This document shows positions 26,978-36,033 of a DNA stretch of 64,000 nucleotides, in pieces; position 1 is the first letter of the stretch; each line of letters begins with the position of its first letter. Below the pieces are notes generated by a model, which was given only the letters and a program-made list of their open reading frames with translations, was not told where the DNA came from and did not search any database. Origin of the DNA: JBBIGV01 sp037447335 (GTDB taxonomy: Bacteria > Bacteroidota > Ignavibacteria > Ignavibacteriales > Ignavibacteriaceae); assembly GCA_037447335.1 (NCBI GenBank), contig JBBIGV010000011.1, positions 1 through 64,000 of the forward strand, given 5' to 3'. A program made the translations under genes and the position numbers.

Positions 26978-28336
26978 ATGAAGTCAACAAAATCTTCCAA
27001 ACAAAAACCCCCAAAAATTTTTATACTTGATACAAATGTTATACTTCACGATGCTACTTCAATAACTCAGTTCAAGGAAAACGATGTTATTATTCCATTA
27101 ACCGTAATCGAAGAGCTTGACCAGTTCAAGCGCGGCTGCCAGGTTATAAATCTGAATGCAAGAGAATTTGCCCGCACACTTGATTCTCTAACCGGAACAG
27201 CTATTTTTAACGGGGGCGTTTCACTCGGCAAGGGAAAAGGAAAACTCGGGATTGCAATTTCAAGAGGATTGAGCCAGGAAATAAAAGATATTTTCCGCGA
27301 GGATAACCCCGATCACAGGATTTTGAGTGTTGCTGTTGAGTGGAGCAAAAAGTTCGAAGGCAAAGCTTCAGTTATTCTTGTTAGTAAAGATGTAAATCTC
27401 CGGATGAAAGCAAAAGCTCTCGGCATCCATGCTGAGGATTATACAACCGACCATGTTAAAAGCATCGAAGAGCTGTACAGCGGTAAAGCGGTTATCGAAA
27501 ATATTGATGATGATCTGATCCTCGATATTTTCCAGCCGCCATATACCATACCGGCAAAACCTCTGCTCAGGAAGCTTAACGGCGAAGCACTTCCGAATAA
27601 ATATTATATTATAAGAAATAACAGCAGGTCCGTGCTCGCTTACCTCGATCACGAAATGAATAATCTCAAAAAAGTTGATAAGGAGGTTGTTTACGGTATC
27701 AAACCGCGTAACGCCGAACAGGCTTTTGCAGTTGATGCGCTTACTAATAATAACATTCAGTTAGTATCACTTACAGGGAAAGCCGGAACGGGCAAAACAC
27801 TTCTTGCGCTTGCCTGTGCATTGCAGGTAAGAAAACATTACAGACAGATTTTTGTGGCGCGTCCGATTGTACCGCTGAGTAATAAAGATATTGGTTTCCT
27901 CCCGGGTGATGTTGAAAGCAAGCTGGCGCCTTATATGCAGCCGCTCTGGGATAACCTGAAAGTAATTCAGGACCAGTTCCCTGAAACCGATAAACAGTAT
28001 CAACTGATTGACACTTTAATTAAAGACGAAAAAATTGTAATCGAACCATTGAGCTATATCAGAGGCAGAAGTCTTCAGCGAATATTTTTTATTGTTGATG
28101 AAGCGCAGAATCTTACACCGCATGAAATCAAAACGATTATAACAAGGGCAGGCGAAGGAGCTAAGGTTGTCTTTACCGGTGATATTTACCAGATAGATCA
28201 TCCTTATCTCGACGGGCAATCCAATGGTCTTTCTTACCTTATAGATAAATTCAAAGGACAGAAACTTTACGCCCACATAAATCTCGAAAAAGGTGAGCGT
28301 TCACTTTTGGCAGAGCTTGCAAGTAACTTATTATAA
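26978..28336 (+). CDS. phoH: PIN-PhoH family ATPase
   Basis: The 452-residue protein has an N-terminal PIN nuclease domain at about residues 12-150 (IFILDTNVILHDATSI with the first catalytic Asp, later acidic residues in LVSKDVNLRMKA) joined to a C-terminal PhoH/RecD-like ATPase. Walker A is LTGKAGTGKTLLALA (about 265-280), Walker B is FFIVDEAQN, followed by VVFTGDIYQID. This is the PhoH2-type architecture, associated with RNA unwinding and cleavage. A lipoprotein gene follows after 17 bp on the same strand. Length and frame are normal. Confidence 0.9.
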   Translation: MKSTKSSKQKPPKIFILDTNVILHDATSITQFKENDVIIPLTVIEELDQFKRGCQVINLNAREFARTLDSLTGTAIFNGGVSLGKGKGKLGIAISRGLSQEIKDIFREDNPDHRILSVAVEWSKKFEGKASVILVSKDVNLRMKAKALGIHAEDYTTDHVKSIEELYSGKAVIENIDDDLILDIFQPPYTIPAKPLLRKLNGEALPNKYYIIRNNSRSVLAYLDHEMNNLKKVDKEVVYGIKPRNAEQAFAVDALTNNNIQLVSLTGKAGTGKTLLALACALQVRKHYRQIFVARPIVPLSNKDIGFLPGDVESKLAPYMQPLWDNLKVIQDQFPETDKQYQLIDTLIKDEKIVIEPLSYIRGRSLQRIFFIVDEAQNLTPHEIKTIITRAGEGAKVVFTGDIYQIDHPYLDGQSNGLSYLIDKFKGQKLYAHINLEKGERSLLAELASNLL

Positions 28337-28353
28337 AACCAGACGAGGTATAC

Positions 28354-29172
28354 ATGAAACGATTAGTACTCTTTATTACTTTTATTCTGACCGCCTTCTT
28401 CACGGCAGGATGCCTGAAAGTAAATACTCTTGTAACCGTAAATGATGACGGATCCGGTACAGTTGAAGAAACAGTGTTTATGAGTAAAACCATAATTGAG
28501 TTGCTCTCGCAGTTCACTACTGCATTTGCCGAAGATACGGTATCACCCGAACCATTTTCTCTTTTTAATGAAAAAGATATGATTAAAAATGCAAGCATAA
28601 TGGGCGAAGGAGTCAAATATGTATCAGGAGAAATCCTCGCCACCGATACACAGGAAGGCTATAAAGCAATTTACAGCTTTACGGATATCAACAAGCTTCG
28701 TATAAACAACAATCCTGCTTCGGATATTTCCCTTGGCGATGAAGACCCTGCTGCAAAAGGGGAAGATCAATTCCTCACCTTTACATTTAAGAAAGGCAAG
28801 CCTGCAGTTTTAACTGTTGTTGTTCCACCCCCGACAGAAGCTGAAGAGGAATCAGATGAAGCTGACGATTCTGATTCGGAACAGGAAGACATGATGAACA
28901 ATCCGTTTATTGCTGATATGATGAAAGAAATGAGCGTATCAATCTCTGTAAAAGTAAACGGATCGATTGTAGAAACTGATGCGGCTTATGTTGATAATAA
29001 CATTGTAACATTTCTTGATCTGCACTTTTCCGAATTATTTAAAGACCAGGAAAAATTGAACTCATTACAAAAAGTAAAACCCGGCAATCTGGATGAAGTT
29101 CGTGATATTTTGAAAGATATTCCTGGTATCAAAATAGAAATGAATCCGGTAACAACAATAAAATTCCGTTAA
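28354..29172 (+). CDS. Lipoprotein of unknown function
   Basis: The 272-residue protein has a lipoprotein signal with lipobox TAGC (Cys20), so it is predicted to be lipid-anchored. The mature region begins LKVNTLVTVNDDGSGTVEETV, a pattern seen in envelope lipoproteins that contain a beta-rich domain with a DGSG turn. A strongly acidic linker (EAEEESDEADDSDSEQED, about residues 166-183) precedes the C-terminal part. A GAGG ribosome-binding site lies just before the ATG. It probably shares a transcript with phoH, 17 bp upstream. I do not recognise a specific function. Confidence 0.75.
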   Translation: MKRLVLFITFILTAFFTAGCLKVNTLVTVNDDGSGTVEETVFMSKTIIELLSQFTTAFAEDTVSPEPFSLFNEKDMIKNASIMGEGVKYVSGEILATDTQEGYKAIYSFTDINKLRINNNPASDISLGDEDPAAKGEDQFLTFTFKKGKPAVLTVVVPPPTEAEEESDEADDSDSEQEDMMNNPFIADMMKEMSVSISVKVNGSIVETDAAYVDNNIVTFLDLHFSELFKDQEKLNSLQKVKPGNLDEVRDILKDIPGIKIEMNPVTTIKFR

Positions 29173-29248
29173 AGACCGGCTGCACGCATTTAGATGCAAA
29201 TTGTTTGATTATTAACGCTAAAGAGTAATGAATGAGCAGCAATTTAAC

Positions 29249-29279
29249 TTGTCTGCCTTAACTAATTACCATAAATTTG
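29249..29279 (+). promoter_or_regulatory. Bacteroidota-type promoter for the DUF4920-like gene
   Basis: TTG at 29249-29251 and TAAATTTG at 29272-29279 are spaced 20 bp apart, matching the -33/-7 pattern of the Bacteroidota primary sigma factor. The ATG at 29322 follows after a 42-bp leader carrying GGGAGAGG. Confidence 0.65.
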
Positions 29280-29321
29280 CACCGTTTCAAAATCTAATTA
29301 ATAACTTAAGGGAGAGGTCAG

Positions 29322-29834
29322 ATGAAACTTAGCTCGATAGTGTTTACTTTTGTCATATTCTCATTCTTTACATTTTCTGCGTTTGCACAGGCAGAAAAAT
29401 ACGGTGAAGAATTGTCACTCACAGAAAAAATTAAAATATCGCAAATACTTGAAAGCCCGCAGGATTACATTGGTAAACGCGTGCTCGTGCAGGGCGATGT
29501 TCTTGATGTCTGCAAAAATTCCGGCTGCTGGATGATGCTGAGAAGCGACAAAGACGGACAGGAGATCCGCATTAAAGTTAAAGACGGTGAGATTGTTTTC
29601 CCCGTTGAAGCAATCGGCGGCAATGCTGTTGTTGAAGGTGAAGTTTACGCAATAGAACTTGATGAAGAAGGCGCAAGAGATTATATGGAACATCTTGCAG
29701 AAGATGCCGGACTTGAATTCGATCCCACAACTGTTACCGGTCCGATGACTATCTACCAAATTAAAGGACTTGGCGCTGTTATTACTTCTCCTGTAAAAAG
29801 CGGTGATGAGGTTCAAACAGAAACAGAAATGTGA
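29322..29834 (+). CDS. Exported DUF4920-like protein
   Basis: The 170-residue protein has a signal peptide (MKLSSIVFTFVIFSFFTFSAFAQ). The mature domain is a small OB-like beta fold: GKRVLVQGDVLDVCKNSGCW with two cysteines five residues apart, then IRIKVKDGEIVFP and VEGEVYAIELDE. This matches the DUF4920 pattern, of unknown function; the CX4C pair could form a disulfide or bind metal. It has its own promoter, a strong Shine-Dalgarno (GGGAGAGG) and a terminator 84 bp after the stop, so it is monocistronic. Confidence 0.8.
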   Translation: MKLSSIVFTFVIFSFFTFSAFAQAEKYGEELSLTEKIKISQILESPQDYIGKRVLVQGDVLDVCKNSGCWMMLRSDKDGQEIRIKVKDGEIVFPVEAIGGNAVVEGEVYAIELDEEGARDYMEHLAEDAGLEFDPTTVTGPMTIYQIKGLGAVITSPVKSGDEVQTETEM

Positions 29835-29917
29835 GTATAGAATTTATGCGCTGATGTTAATATGCTTTCTTACATATTAACTTTCAGAATTATTTAAACC
29901 GGGCAAGTTGAATTTTA

Positions 29918-29966
29918 ACCTTCAGTGTTAGAAAGTGCTAAAGCACTATACGCTGAAGGTTTTTTG
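29918..29966 (+). terminator. Intrinsic terminator with nested stems
   Basis: ACCTTCAG (29918-29925) pairs with CTGAAGGT (29953-29960), with an inner AGTGCT/AGCACT hairpin, followed by TTTTTTG. It ends the DUF4920-like transcript. Confidence 0.85.
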
Positions 29967-30012
29967 TTATAATTTTAAGAGATATTATCAATTTGAGTAA
30001 TAGCATCTTTGC

Positions 30013-30333
30013 ATGTTGCGTCATAATGAAAGATTACAATGTGTTCCTGCTCAGTTTGCCTTGTATCAAAACTATCCCAACCCGTTCAATCCAGTAACAA
30101 GTATGCAGTATGCAATAGACGGCCCGCCTGACGGCGAGGCTGGTAGGCAATTTGTAACCCTATAAGTTTATGATGTTTTGGGCAAAGAAGTTGCAACGCT
30201 TGTTAATGAATATAAAGAAGCAGGCAAGCACTCTGTTGAGTTCAATGCAACGGGACTTCCTTCAGGAGTTTACTTTTACAGGTTAAACGCCGGCAGCTTC
30301 TCCGAAACGAAGAAGATGATATTGCTGCGGTAA
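30013..30333 (+). pseudogene. Orphan T9SS C-terminal sorting tail with an in-frame TAA
   Basis: One frame from ATG 30013 encodes FALYQNYPNPFNPVTS, a typical type A sorting-domain start. It stops at TAA 30163-30165 and continues without shift as VYDVLGKEVATLVNEYKEAG, then SGVYFYRLNAGSFSETKKMI, to a stop at 30331-30333. In intact tails the stop position is usually Lys (L-K-V-Y-D). No passenger domain precedes it. A GC-rich insert (30121-30150, encoding GPPDGEAGRQ) sits between the two conserved blocks. This looks like the remnant of a deleted exported-protein gene or a mobile tail cassette. Confidence 0.75.
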
Positions 30334-30335
30334 AA

Positions 30336-30396
30336 AAAGATGACATCTTTCGATGTGCAAAGCAGTTGCATAAAAGATGTCATCTTTATTTTTCTT
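30336..30396. terminator. Bidirectional terminator between the T9SS-tail relic and hemE
   Basis: AAAGATGACATCTTT (30336-30350) is perfectly complementary to AAAGATGTCATCTTT (30373-30387). T-rich tracts flank it on both strands, so it can end hemE transcription (-) and any transcript from the left (+). Confidence 0.85.
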
Positions 30397-31451
30397 TAAT
30401 CCTGCTTGTGAAACTGGACGCTTTCTTCTTTAACAAAATTTACAAGCGCCTTTACGTTTTCGGGATTTATATCCGGCAGAATCCCATGACCAAGATTAAA
30501 AATATGTCCCTCTCCTTTCCCGTATGAATTGAGAACGCGCTTTACTTCATTCTTAATGAAATCCTTGCTGCCGTATAAAACAGTTGGGTCAAGATTGCCC
30601 TGCAATGCAACATTGCCATTTGTAACCGCACGAACTTCGCCGAGGTCCATAGTCCAGTCAAGTCCGAGCACATCAGCGCCGCATTTTGACATCTCTTTTA
30701 TTTTGTAATGAACTCCCTTTGCAAAAAAGATAACCGGCTCATCTTTTCTTTTAATTCGTGAAATGATCTTCTGAACGTATTGAAGAGAGAATTCTTTAAA
30801 ATCTTTCGGGGAAAGTATTCCTCCCCAGGTATCAAAAATCTGGACTGCATCTGCGCCCGCTTCAATTTTGGCCGAAAGATAATCAGTAATTACATCTGAA
30901 AGTTTATTTAGCAGCGAATGTGCAAGCCCGGGATTATTATAAATCAGCTTCTTTACCTCAGAAAAATTTTTTGAGCCTTTTCCTTCAACCATGTAAGTTA
31001 GCAATGTCCATGGCGACCCGCTGAAACCAATTAAAGGAACGCGACCTTTCAATTCTTTTTTTGTAAGCGAGACTGCGTCAAGAACATACTTAAGCTCTTT
31101 TGATGGATCAATTTTTTTCAAACGCTGAGAATCCGATTCATTCCTTACAGGCTTCGGAAACACCGGACCTTTTCCTTCATCCATAATCAGTTCCATGCCC
31201 ATCGCTTCGGGAATTACAAGTATATCTGAAAAAATAATTGCAGCATCAACACCAATTATATCAATCGGCTGAAGAGTAACTTCTGCTGCTAATTCAGGCG
31301 TACGGCACATAGTTAAAAAATCATGCTTTGCTCTTACTGCGCGGTATTCGGGCAGGTATCTTCCCGCCTGCCGCATAATCCATATCGGTGTCCGATCAAC
31401 TTTCTGTCTTTTACAGGCTCTTAACAATAAATCGTTTTGAAGCTGGTTCAA
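30396..31451 (-). CDS. hemE: Uroporphyrinogen decarboxylase
   Basis: The 351-residue protein decarboxylates uroporphyrinogen III to coproporphyrinogen III. The signature RQAGRYLPEYR lies near residues 26-36, and GFSGSPWTLLTYMVEG and the C-terminal FNLGHGILPDINPENV are present. The start is TTG at 31451, supported by GGAG about 7 bp upstream. It is the last gene of the haem operon, 11 bp after hemD, and runs into a strong terminator. Length is normal. Confidence 0.95.
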   Translation of the reverse strand: MNQLQNDLLLRACKRQKVDRTPIWIMRQAGRYLPEYRAVRAKHDFLTMCRTPELAAEVTLQPIDIIGVDAAIIFSDILVIPEAMGMELIMDEGKGPVFPKPVRNESDSQRLKKIDPSKELKYVLDAVSLTKKELKGRVPLIGFSGSPWTLLTYMVEGKGSKNFSEVKKLIYNNPGLAHSLLNKLSDVITDYLSAKIEAGADAVQIFDTWGGILSPKDFKEFSLQYVQKIISRIKRKDEPVIFFAKGVHYKIKEMSKCGADVLGLDWTMDLGEVRAVTNGNVALQGNLDPTVLYGSKDFIKNEVKRVLNSYGKGEGHIFNLGHGILPDINPENVKALVNFVKEESVQFHKQD

Positions 31452-31462
31452 TTTATCTCCGG

Positions 31463-32278
31463 TTAATTTTCTGTTTTTGATTGATAGTATTTGATTACTG
31501 ATTCTGCTAACGCTTCTATTGTATATTCTTCCGGCTGCACTGAAACTGTAACCCCTTTATCTTCAATTGCAGTTCTGGTTGTTGGTCCAATCGCTGCAAC
31601 ATCAACTTGCCTGAAGTACCCCAGTATATCCTGAATTTCCATGATTGAAATAAAATTTTCAAAAGTTGAAGGACTTGTGAAAACGAATAAATCAATTTTG
31701 TTTTTCTGTAATTCATCTTTGCAGGAAGCTGTTTTATCTGCATCGGGTTTGCCAACATTGTAAACGGGAACGGCTTTGACGACAGCGCCCGTTTTTTCAA
31801 GTTCAATACGCAGTTCATCTCTTCCGATTGCAGAGCACGGAATAAAAATTAATTTATCTTTAAGAACAAGCTGGGATAAAGATCGCAGAATACCCATTGC
31901 ACTGAAATCATCCGGAATAATACTCACAGGTATGCCGCTGCTTGCGCATTTAGCCGAGGTTTTATTGCCCACTGCAACAACTGTTGTGTTTTTATAGTCC
32001 ATTATTTTTTTTATGACTGTTAATCTTTCACAAAACATTTTAACAGCATTTGAAGACGTAAAAATAATATAATCCGGCTGCGTAGCATTCAAAACAACAT
32101 CATCAAATTCCCTCCAGCTATCGGGCGGAATAATATTAATAGCAGGAAAGATTATAACTTTTGCACCGAGGGATGTAAACAACTTAGCTGATTCGCCGGA
32201 CTGTTCATGCGCACGGGTTATAACAATGGTTTTATTTTTTAAAGGAAGAGAATTAAGGCTGTAAAATGCAGAGTGCAT
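31463..32278 (-). CDS. hemD: Uroporphyrinogen-III synthase
   Basis: The 271-residue protein cyclises hydroxymethylbilane to uroporphyrinogen III. The sequence is poorly conserved in this family, but the key patterns are present: KTIVITRAHEQSGESAKLF at the start, DYIIFTSSNAVKMF, DLFVFTSPSTFENF and VAAIGPTTRTAIEDKGV near the end. It sits between hemC (with one intervening gene) and hemE, which supports the call. An intergenic gap of 45 bp separates it from the lipoprotein gene. Confidence 0.9.
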   Translation of the reverse strand: MHSAFYSLNSLPLKNKTIVITRAHEQSGESAKLFTSLGAKVIIFPAINIIPPDSWREFDDVVLNATQPDYIIFTSSNAVKMFCERLTVIKKIMDYKNTTVVAVGNKTSAKCASSGIPVSIIPDDFSAMGILRSLSQLVLKDKLIFIPCSAIGRDELRIELEKTGAVVKAVPVYNVGKPDADKTASCKDELQKNKIDLFVFTSPSTFENFISIMEIQDILGYFRQVDVAAIGPTTRTAIEDKGVTVSVQPEEYTIEALAESVIKYYQSKTEN

Positions 32279-32323
32279 GTAATCTCTTTAATCAGTTAAA
32301 GTGTTATTTATTGCAGCCATACC

Positions 32324-32929
32324 TTAATTCACTCTCCATTCATTCACAGATACGATCGTTCCATCTGATGGTTCAATAAGCATTTCTTTACCATTGCCGC
32401 GGTATCCGTGTGCGCCCTCGCTTTCGGAAAAAGTATTAAGGATATGCCACAGATATTTTTTGTTCTTTGCGTTCCAGAGAAAACCAATCTTCCATTCATT
32501 TATACCCTTTTCAAAATCGTTTTGCAATGCGATTTCCTCTGCCTGCATCTGATTTATATTAAATTCACATTCGCCGCTATAGCAATCCGGTATGCCTGAA
32601 GCTGTTTCGGGCTGAATAACGTTACCGCTTGTATCGGTTCTGAATTCAATTACAGTATTTACAAATGGCTTCTCCGGGATGATAAGGCGATAAATCATCA
32701 GGTAGCCATCGTCAATTTTTTTTGTTCTGCGGAAGTCCTGTGAGATATAATTGTTAAAAATTTCTGTTCCTGTTGAAGATATTATGAACTCATCGGCTTT
32801 TTTCTTTACATGCTCAGGAACGGTAGATTCTTCCTGCGCATCGCATCTGCTGCAGGCACAGGATGCAAGAACAAACATCAATGTTAGTGTAACTACGGTG
32901 AAAGTAAAAAGGAATAATAATTTTTTCAT
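32324..32929 (-). CDS. Lipoprotein of unknown function inserted in the haem operon
   Basis: The 201-residue protein has a lipoprotein signal (MKKLLFLFTFTVVTLTLMFV, then LASC). Right after the lipid-site Cys is a cysteine-rich CACSRCDA segment, and a further Cys pair lies in GIPDCYSGECEF. The rest is beta-rich (KIGFLWNAKNKKYLWHILNT, DGTIVSVNEWRVN), loosely like a PepSY-type domain. Its ATG overlaps the hemC stop by 4 bp (ATGA), so it is coupled to haem genes. The closely spaced cysteines might bind haem or metal; this is speculative. Confidence 0.7.
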   Translation of the reverse strand: MKKLLFLFTFTVVTLTLMFVLASCACSRCDAQEESTVPEHVKKKADEFIISSTGTEIFNNYISQDFRRTKKIDDGYLMIYRLIIPEKPFVNTVIEFRTDTSGNVIQPETASGIPDCYSGECEFNINQMQAEEIALQNDFEKGINEWKIGFLWNAKNKKYLWHILNTFSESEGAHGYRGNGKEMLIEPSDGTIVSVNEWRVN

Positions 32930-33873
32930 TTAACGATCCTTGAGTTAGAGTAAATTTCATCGAGAATTTTTTTTGCACCGGCTTTAAGCAAATCTTCAGC
33001 AAGCTGTATTCCGGTTTTTTCGGGCTGCTTTGCACTGCCGCGCACTTTTTTTCTGAATGTCAGGCTTCCATCAATTGAGCCGACCATAGCATCGAGATAT
33101 AATCCGTTTAATTTAACTTCTGCATATGCACCGATAGGCACCTGGCATCCGCCTTCAAGCCTTCGAAGCAGTGATCTTTCAGCCAGTACTGCCTTGAATG
33201 TATTTGCGTGATGCAGCGGCAGGAGAATTTCTTCAACAAATTTATTTTCCTGGTGTATTTCGATTCCGAGCGCGCCTTGTCCGACAGCCGGAAGTATTAA
33301 GTCCTTCGGTATTATAGAAGAAATATATTTTTGCAGCTTTAGTCTTTCCACACCGGCGCGGGCAAGTATAATTGCATCCCAATCGGAGCTTAAAAATTTA
33401 TTTATGCGTGATGGCACATTCCCGCGAAGATCAACTATATTAATATCGGGGCGAATATGCAGCAACTGGCATTTCCTTCTGAGCGAACCGGTTGCTACAA
33501 CAGCATTTTCTTTGAGATCAAAGATTGTCATTTTCGTTTTACGGGTAATCAACACATCCTCAACATCATGTCTTTTTGTTACTGCGGCTAATTTCAAGCC
33601 ATCAGGAATTTTCGTCTGAAGATCTTTAAGGCTGTGAACAGCAAGATCAATTTTCCCGTTCAGCAATTCTGTTTCAAGCTCTTTTGTGAAAAGACTTTTA
33701 TCGCCAATTTTTGACAATGCGACGTCAAGAATTTTATCGCCTTTGGTTTTTATTATCTTTATATGAACCCTGAGAGAGCGATGTTTCTTCTCAAGTTCTT
33801 TCTTTACGAAGTTTGCCTGCCAGAGCGCAAGCTCGCTTCCTCTCGAACCAATAACGATTTTCTTTTTATTCAT
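32926..33873 (-). CDS. hemC: Hydroxymethylbilane synthase (porphobilinogen deaminase)
   Basis: The 315-residue protein polymerises four porphobilinogens. It has the N-terminal IVIGSRGSELALWQANFVK, the substrate region HSLKDLQTKIPDGL with the conserved Asp, VDLRGNVPSRINKF, and the dipyrromethane-cofactor Cys in RRLEGGCQVPIGAYA. Its start overlaps the end of hemA by 8 bp and its stop overlaps the lipoprotein gene by 4 bp, so translation is coupled along the operon. Confidence 0.95.
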   Translation of the reverse strand: MNKKKIVIGSRGSELALWQANFVKKELEKKHRSLRVHIKIIKTKGDKILDVALSKIGDKSLFTKELETELLNGKIDLAVHSLKDLQTKIPDGLKLAAVTKRHDVEDVLITRKTKMTIFDLKENAVVATGSLRRKCQLLHIRPDINIVDLRGNVPSRINKFLSSDWDAIILARAGVERLKLQKYISSIIPKDLILPAVGQGALGIEIHQENKFVEEILLPLHHANTFKAVLAERSLLRRLEGGCQVPIGAYAEVKLNGLYLDAMVGSIDGSLTFRKKVRGSAKQPEKTGIQLAEDLLKAGAKKILDEIYSNSRIVK

Positions 33874-35155
33874 TTTTCTTTTCTTCGTTAGAATTATGCT
33901 GAAGCCCGAAAATTTCGCGTATAATGCTGATCTTCATAGCAGATTCATCCCGGCTTTCTGATGAGTCATTAAACTTTTTCAGTTCCACACTTGGCTGATG
34001 AAGCAATTTGTTAACAATTCTTTTTGTAATAATATCGAGCTTTTCCTGTTCTTCTTTTGAGAACCTGTTTTTGTTCTTTTCAACTTCTTCACGCCGTATT
34101 GATTCAAAATGATTGCGCAAAGATTTGATTGTGGGTGCTGCCTGTAAAGAATTATACCAGTTAAAAAAGGCTTCAATCTCTTCTTCAACAATTCGTTCTA
34201 CTTTAGGAATTTCTTCACGTCGTTTATTTAGATTTTGTTCAACGATGATGTTAAGAGAGTCTATGTCATGATAAAAAACATAATCAATATGAGTTGAAGC
34301 AGGATCAATATCACGCGGTACGGCAATATCCATTAAAACCATTTCCGCATTATTGCGTTTCTTCATAGCCGATGCAATATCGGTGCGTGTTAAAATTATT
34401 CCTTCAGAACTTGTAGCACTAACAACTATATCGAACTTGTGAAGGTGTTCCTTGAAATTATTAAACGGGAAGACAGCGGTTTTAAGTTCTTCTGCAAGCC
34501 GCTCGGCTTTCTCAAAAGTCCGGTTTGTAAGGGCTAACCTGCCAACGCCTCTGCTGCGCAAATGTTTGGCAGCTATCTCACCGGTTTCACCTGTTCCGAT
34601 AACGAGCGCGGATTTTTTGCTCAGATTAGCAAATATTTTTTCAATCAGTTGAACGGCTGCAAAACTTACTGTTACAGCACCTTCGCTTATCGCAGTTTCG
34701 GTTATTGCACGTTTACCGACTTTTGCTGCATGATCAAAAAGTCGTTTCATCAGAAAGCCGGAAAACTCTGCATCCTCCGCTAATTGAAAAGAATCCTTAA
34801 CCTGCTTATAAATCTGATTATCACCAATCAGCATCGAATCAATCCCCGCAGCTAATCTGAATAAATGACTTACAGCAGATTTGGCATTATAATTCTGAAA
34901 ATGTTCGGGCTTTACATCGGTAACAGATTTCTGATTAATAATATATTGCTGCAAATCGGTGTGAGACAATTCCGGATTTACTGGTATTCCATAAATTTCA
35001 GTCCGGTTGCAAGTAGATATAACAAGCCCTTCGGCAAGCAAACTGCCTTTAATCTGTTTTATAAGATTAGTTATTTCATCATTACTGAGATGCAAAGCTT
35101 CTCTTAATTCAACCGGTGCGGAACGATGATTTATTGAAATGCTTAACAGGTTCAT
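33866..35155 (-). CDS. hemA: Glutamyl-tRNA reductase
   Basis: The 429-residue protein starts the C5 pathway to 5-aminolevulinate by reducing glutamyl-tRNA. The catalytic Cys is in VISTCNRTEIYG (about residue 50). The NADPH domain carries SALVIGTGETGEIAAKHL, and the C-terminal helical dimerisation domain is present. The C5 route fits Bacteroidota. The gene lies 6 bp after the ccsA/hemX gene, a pairing common in bacteria. Length and frame are normal. Confidence 0.95.
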   Translation of the reverse strand: MNLLSISINHRSAPVELREALHLSNDEITNLIKQIKGSLLAEGLVISTCNRTEIYGIPVNPELSHTDLQQYIINQKSVTDVKPEHFQNYNAKSAVSHLFRLAAGIDSMLIGDNQIYKQVKDSFQLAEDAEFSGFLMKRLFDHAAKVGKRAITETAISEGAVTVSFAAVQLIEKIFANLSKKSALVIGTGETGEIAAKHLRSRGVGRLALTNRTFEKAERLAEELKTAVFPFNNFKEHLHKFDIVVSATSSEGIILTRTDIASAMKKRNNAEMVLMDIAVPRDIDPASTHIDYVFYHDIDSLNIIVEQNLNKRREEIPKVERIVEEEIEAFFNWYNSLQAAPTIKSLRNHFESIRREEVEKNKNRFSKEEQEKLDIITKRIVNKLLHQPSVELKKFNDSSESRDESAMKISIIREIFGLQHNSNEEKKNE

Positions 35156-35161
35156 ACTTGA

Positions 35162-35986
35162 TCAATAAAAAGAATGAAAACTTTTAGCCAGAAAGTTGGT
35201 TATCATAGTTGAAAAGATAGCCAGCAGAAATCCGAGAATAGATAAGAATATAACTTTCTTCCCCCGCCATTTACCAAAAATTTTGCTTGCTATTCCTATT
35301 CCGTACAAAATCCAGACAAGTGAAGTCCCTACTATTTTCGGATCGGTAAAAGAGAAATCAGGAAATGCCATAGGCAGCCAGATTATACCTATAACAATTG
35401 CGATGCTTAACAAAATAAAACCGATAACAGCCGAATAAAAACTTAACCGCTCAAGTACTTCAAGGCTTGGAAGCCGGTTAAATATTAATCCGAAGCGGTT
35501 ATCTTTTATATCTTTATATAATACCAGGTATAAAAACCCGTAAACTGCCGAAATGGTGAAACCAGAATAGCCGAGCAGCGCACTGAAAACGTGAGAACCC
35601 AGAAGGTTGCTTCGTAAAACTTCGCGCACTTCAACCAGGTCTTCTATAAATATTGAAGATATCGTTTGGAAGATAAGTGAAATAATTATAATGAACGGAC
35701 CAGTGCCGCGAATATCTGTGATAAGCTCCAGAAGGAAATAGGAGAAACAAACCGAAAAGGCAAGCACGGTAAAAATTTCAAATACATTTGTTATTGGAGG
35801 ATGATCAAACTCAATAGTCCTCATCCCCAAATAAACGGTATGCACCAGAAGAGTGATAAAAAGAAACAACCTTTTATAGTTATCCAGCTTTTTATCACCC
35901 TTAGTGAAGGCAACAGCATATATTCCGAATGATACAAAGTATAAAAAGGGCAAAAGCACATTCAGAAAATCAATAGCAGAATTCAT
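35162..35986 (-). CDS. CcsA/HemX-family cytochrome c assembly membrane protein
   Basis: The 274-residue protein has about eight membrane helices and the CcsA/HemX pattern (FEIFTVLAFSVCFSYFLLEL, LLGSHVFSALLGYSGFTISA). The classic tryptophan-rich WWD haem-handling motif is not visible, and the position directly before hemA favours the HemX type, which is thought to control HemA amount or take part in haem handling. It is the first gene of the haem operon; the SPFH gene lies 47 bp upstream on the same strand. Confidence 0.8.
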   Translation of the reverse strand: MNSAIDFLNVLLPFLYFVSFGIYAVAFTKGDKKLDNYKRLFLFITLLVHTVYLGMRTIEFDHPPITNVFEIFTVLAFSVCFSYFLLELITDIRGTGPFIIIISLIFQTISSIFIEDLVEVREVLRSNLLGSHVFSALLGYSGFTISAVYGFLYLVLYKDIKDNRFGLIFNRLPSLEVLERLSFYSAVIGFILLSIAIVIGIIWLPMAFPDFSFTDPKIVGTSLVWILYGIGIASKIFGKWRGKKVIFLSILGFLLAIFSTMITNFLAKSFHSFY

Positions 35987-36033
35987 ATAATTCCTTAAAT
36001 CAGCTTATTGCAGTATGGTCAATTACAAATCTT

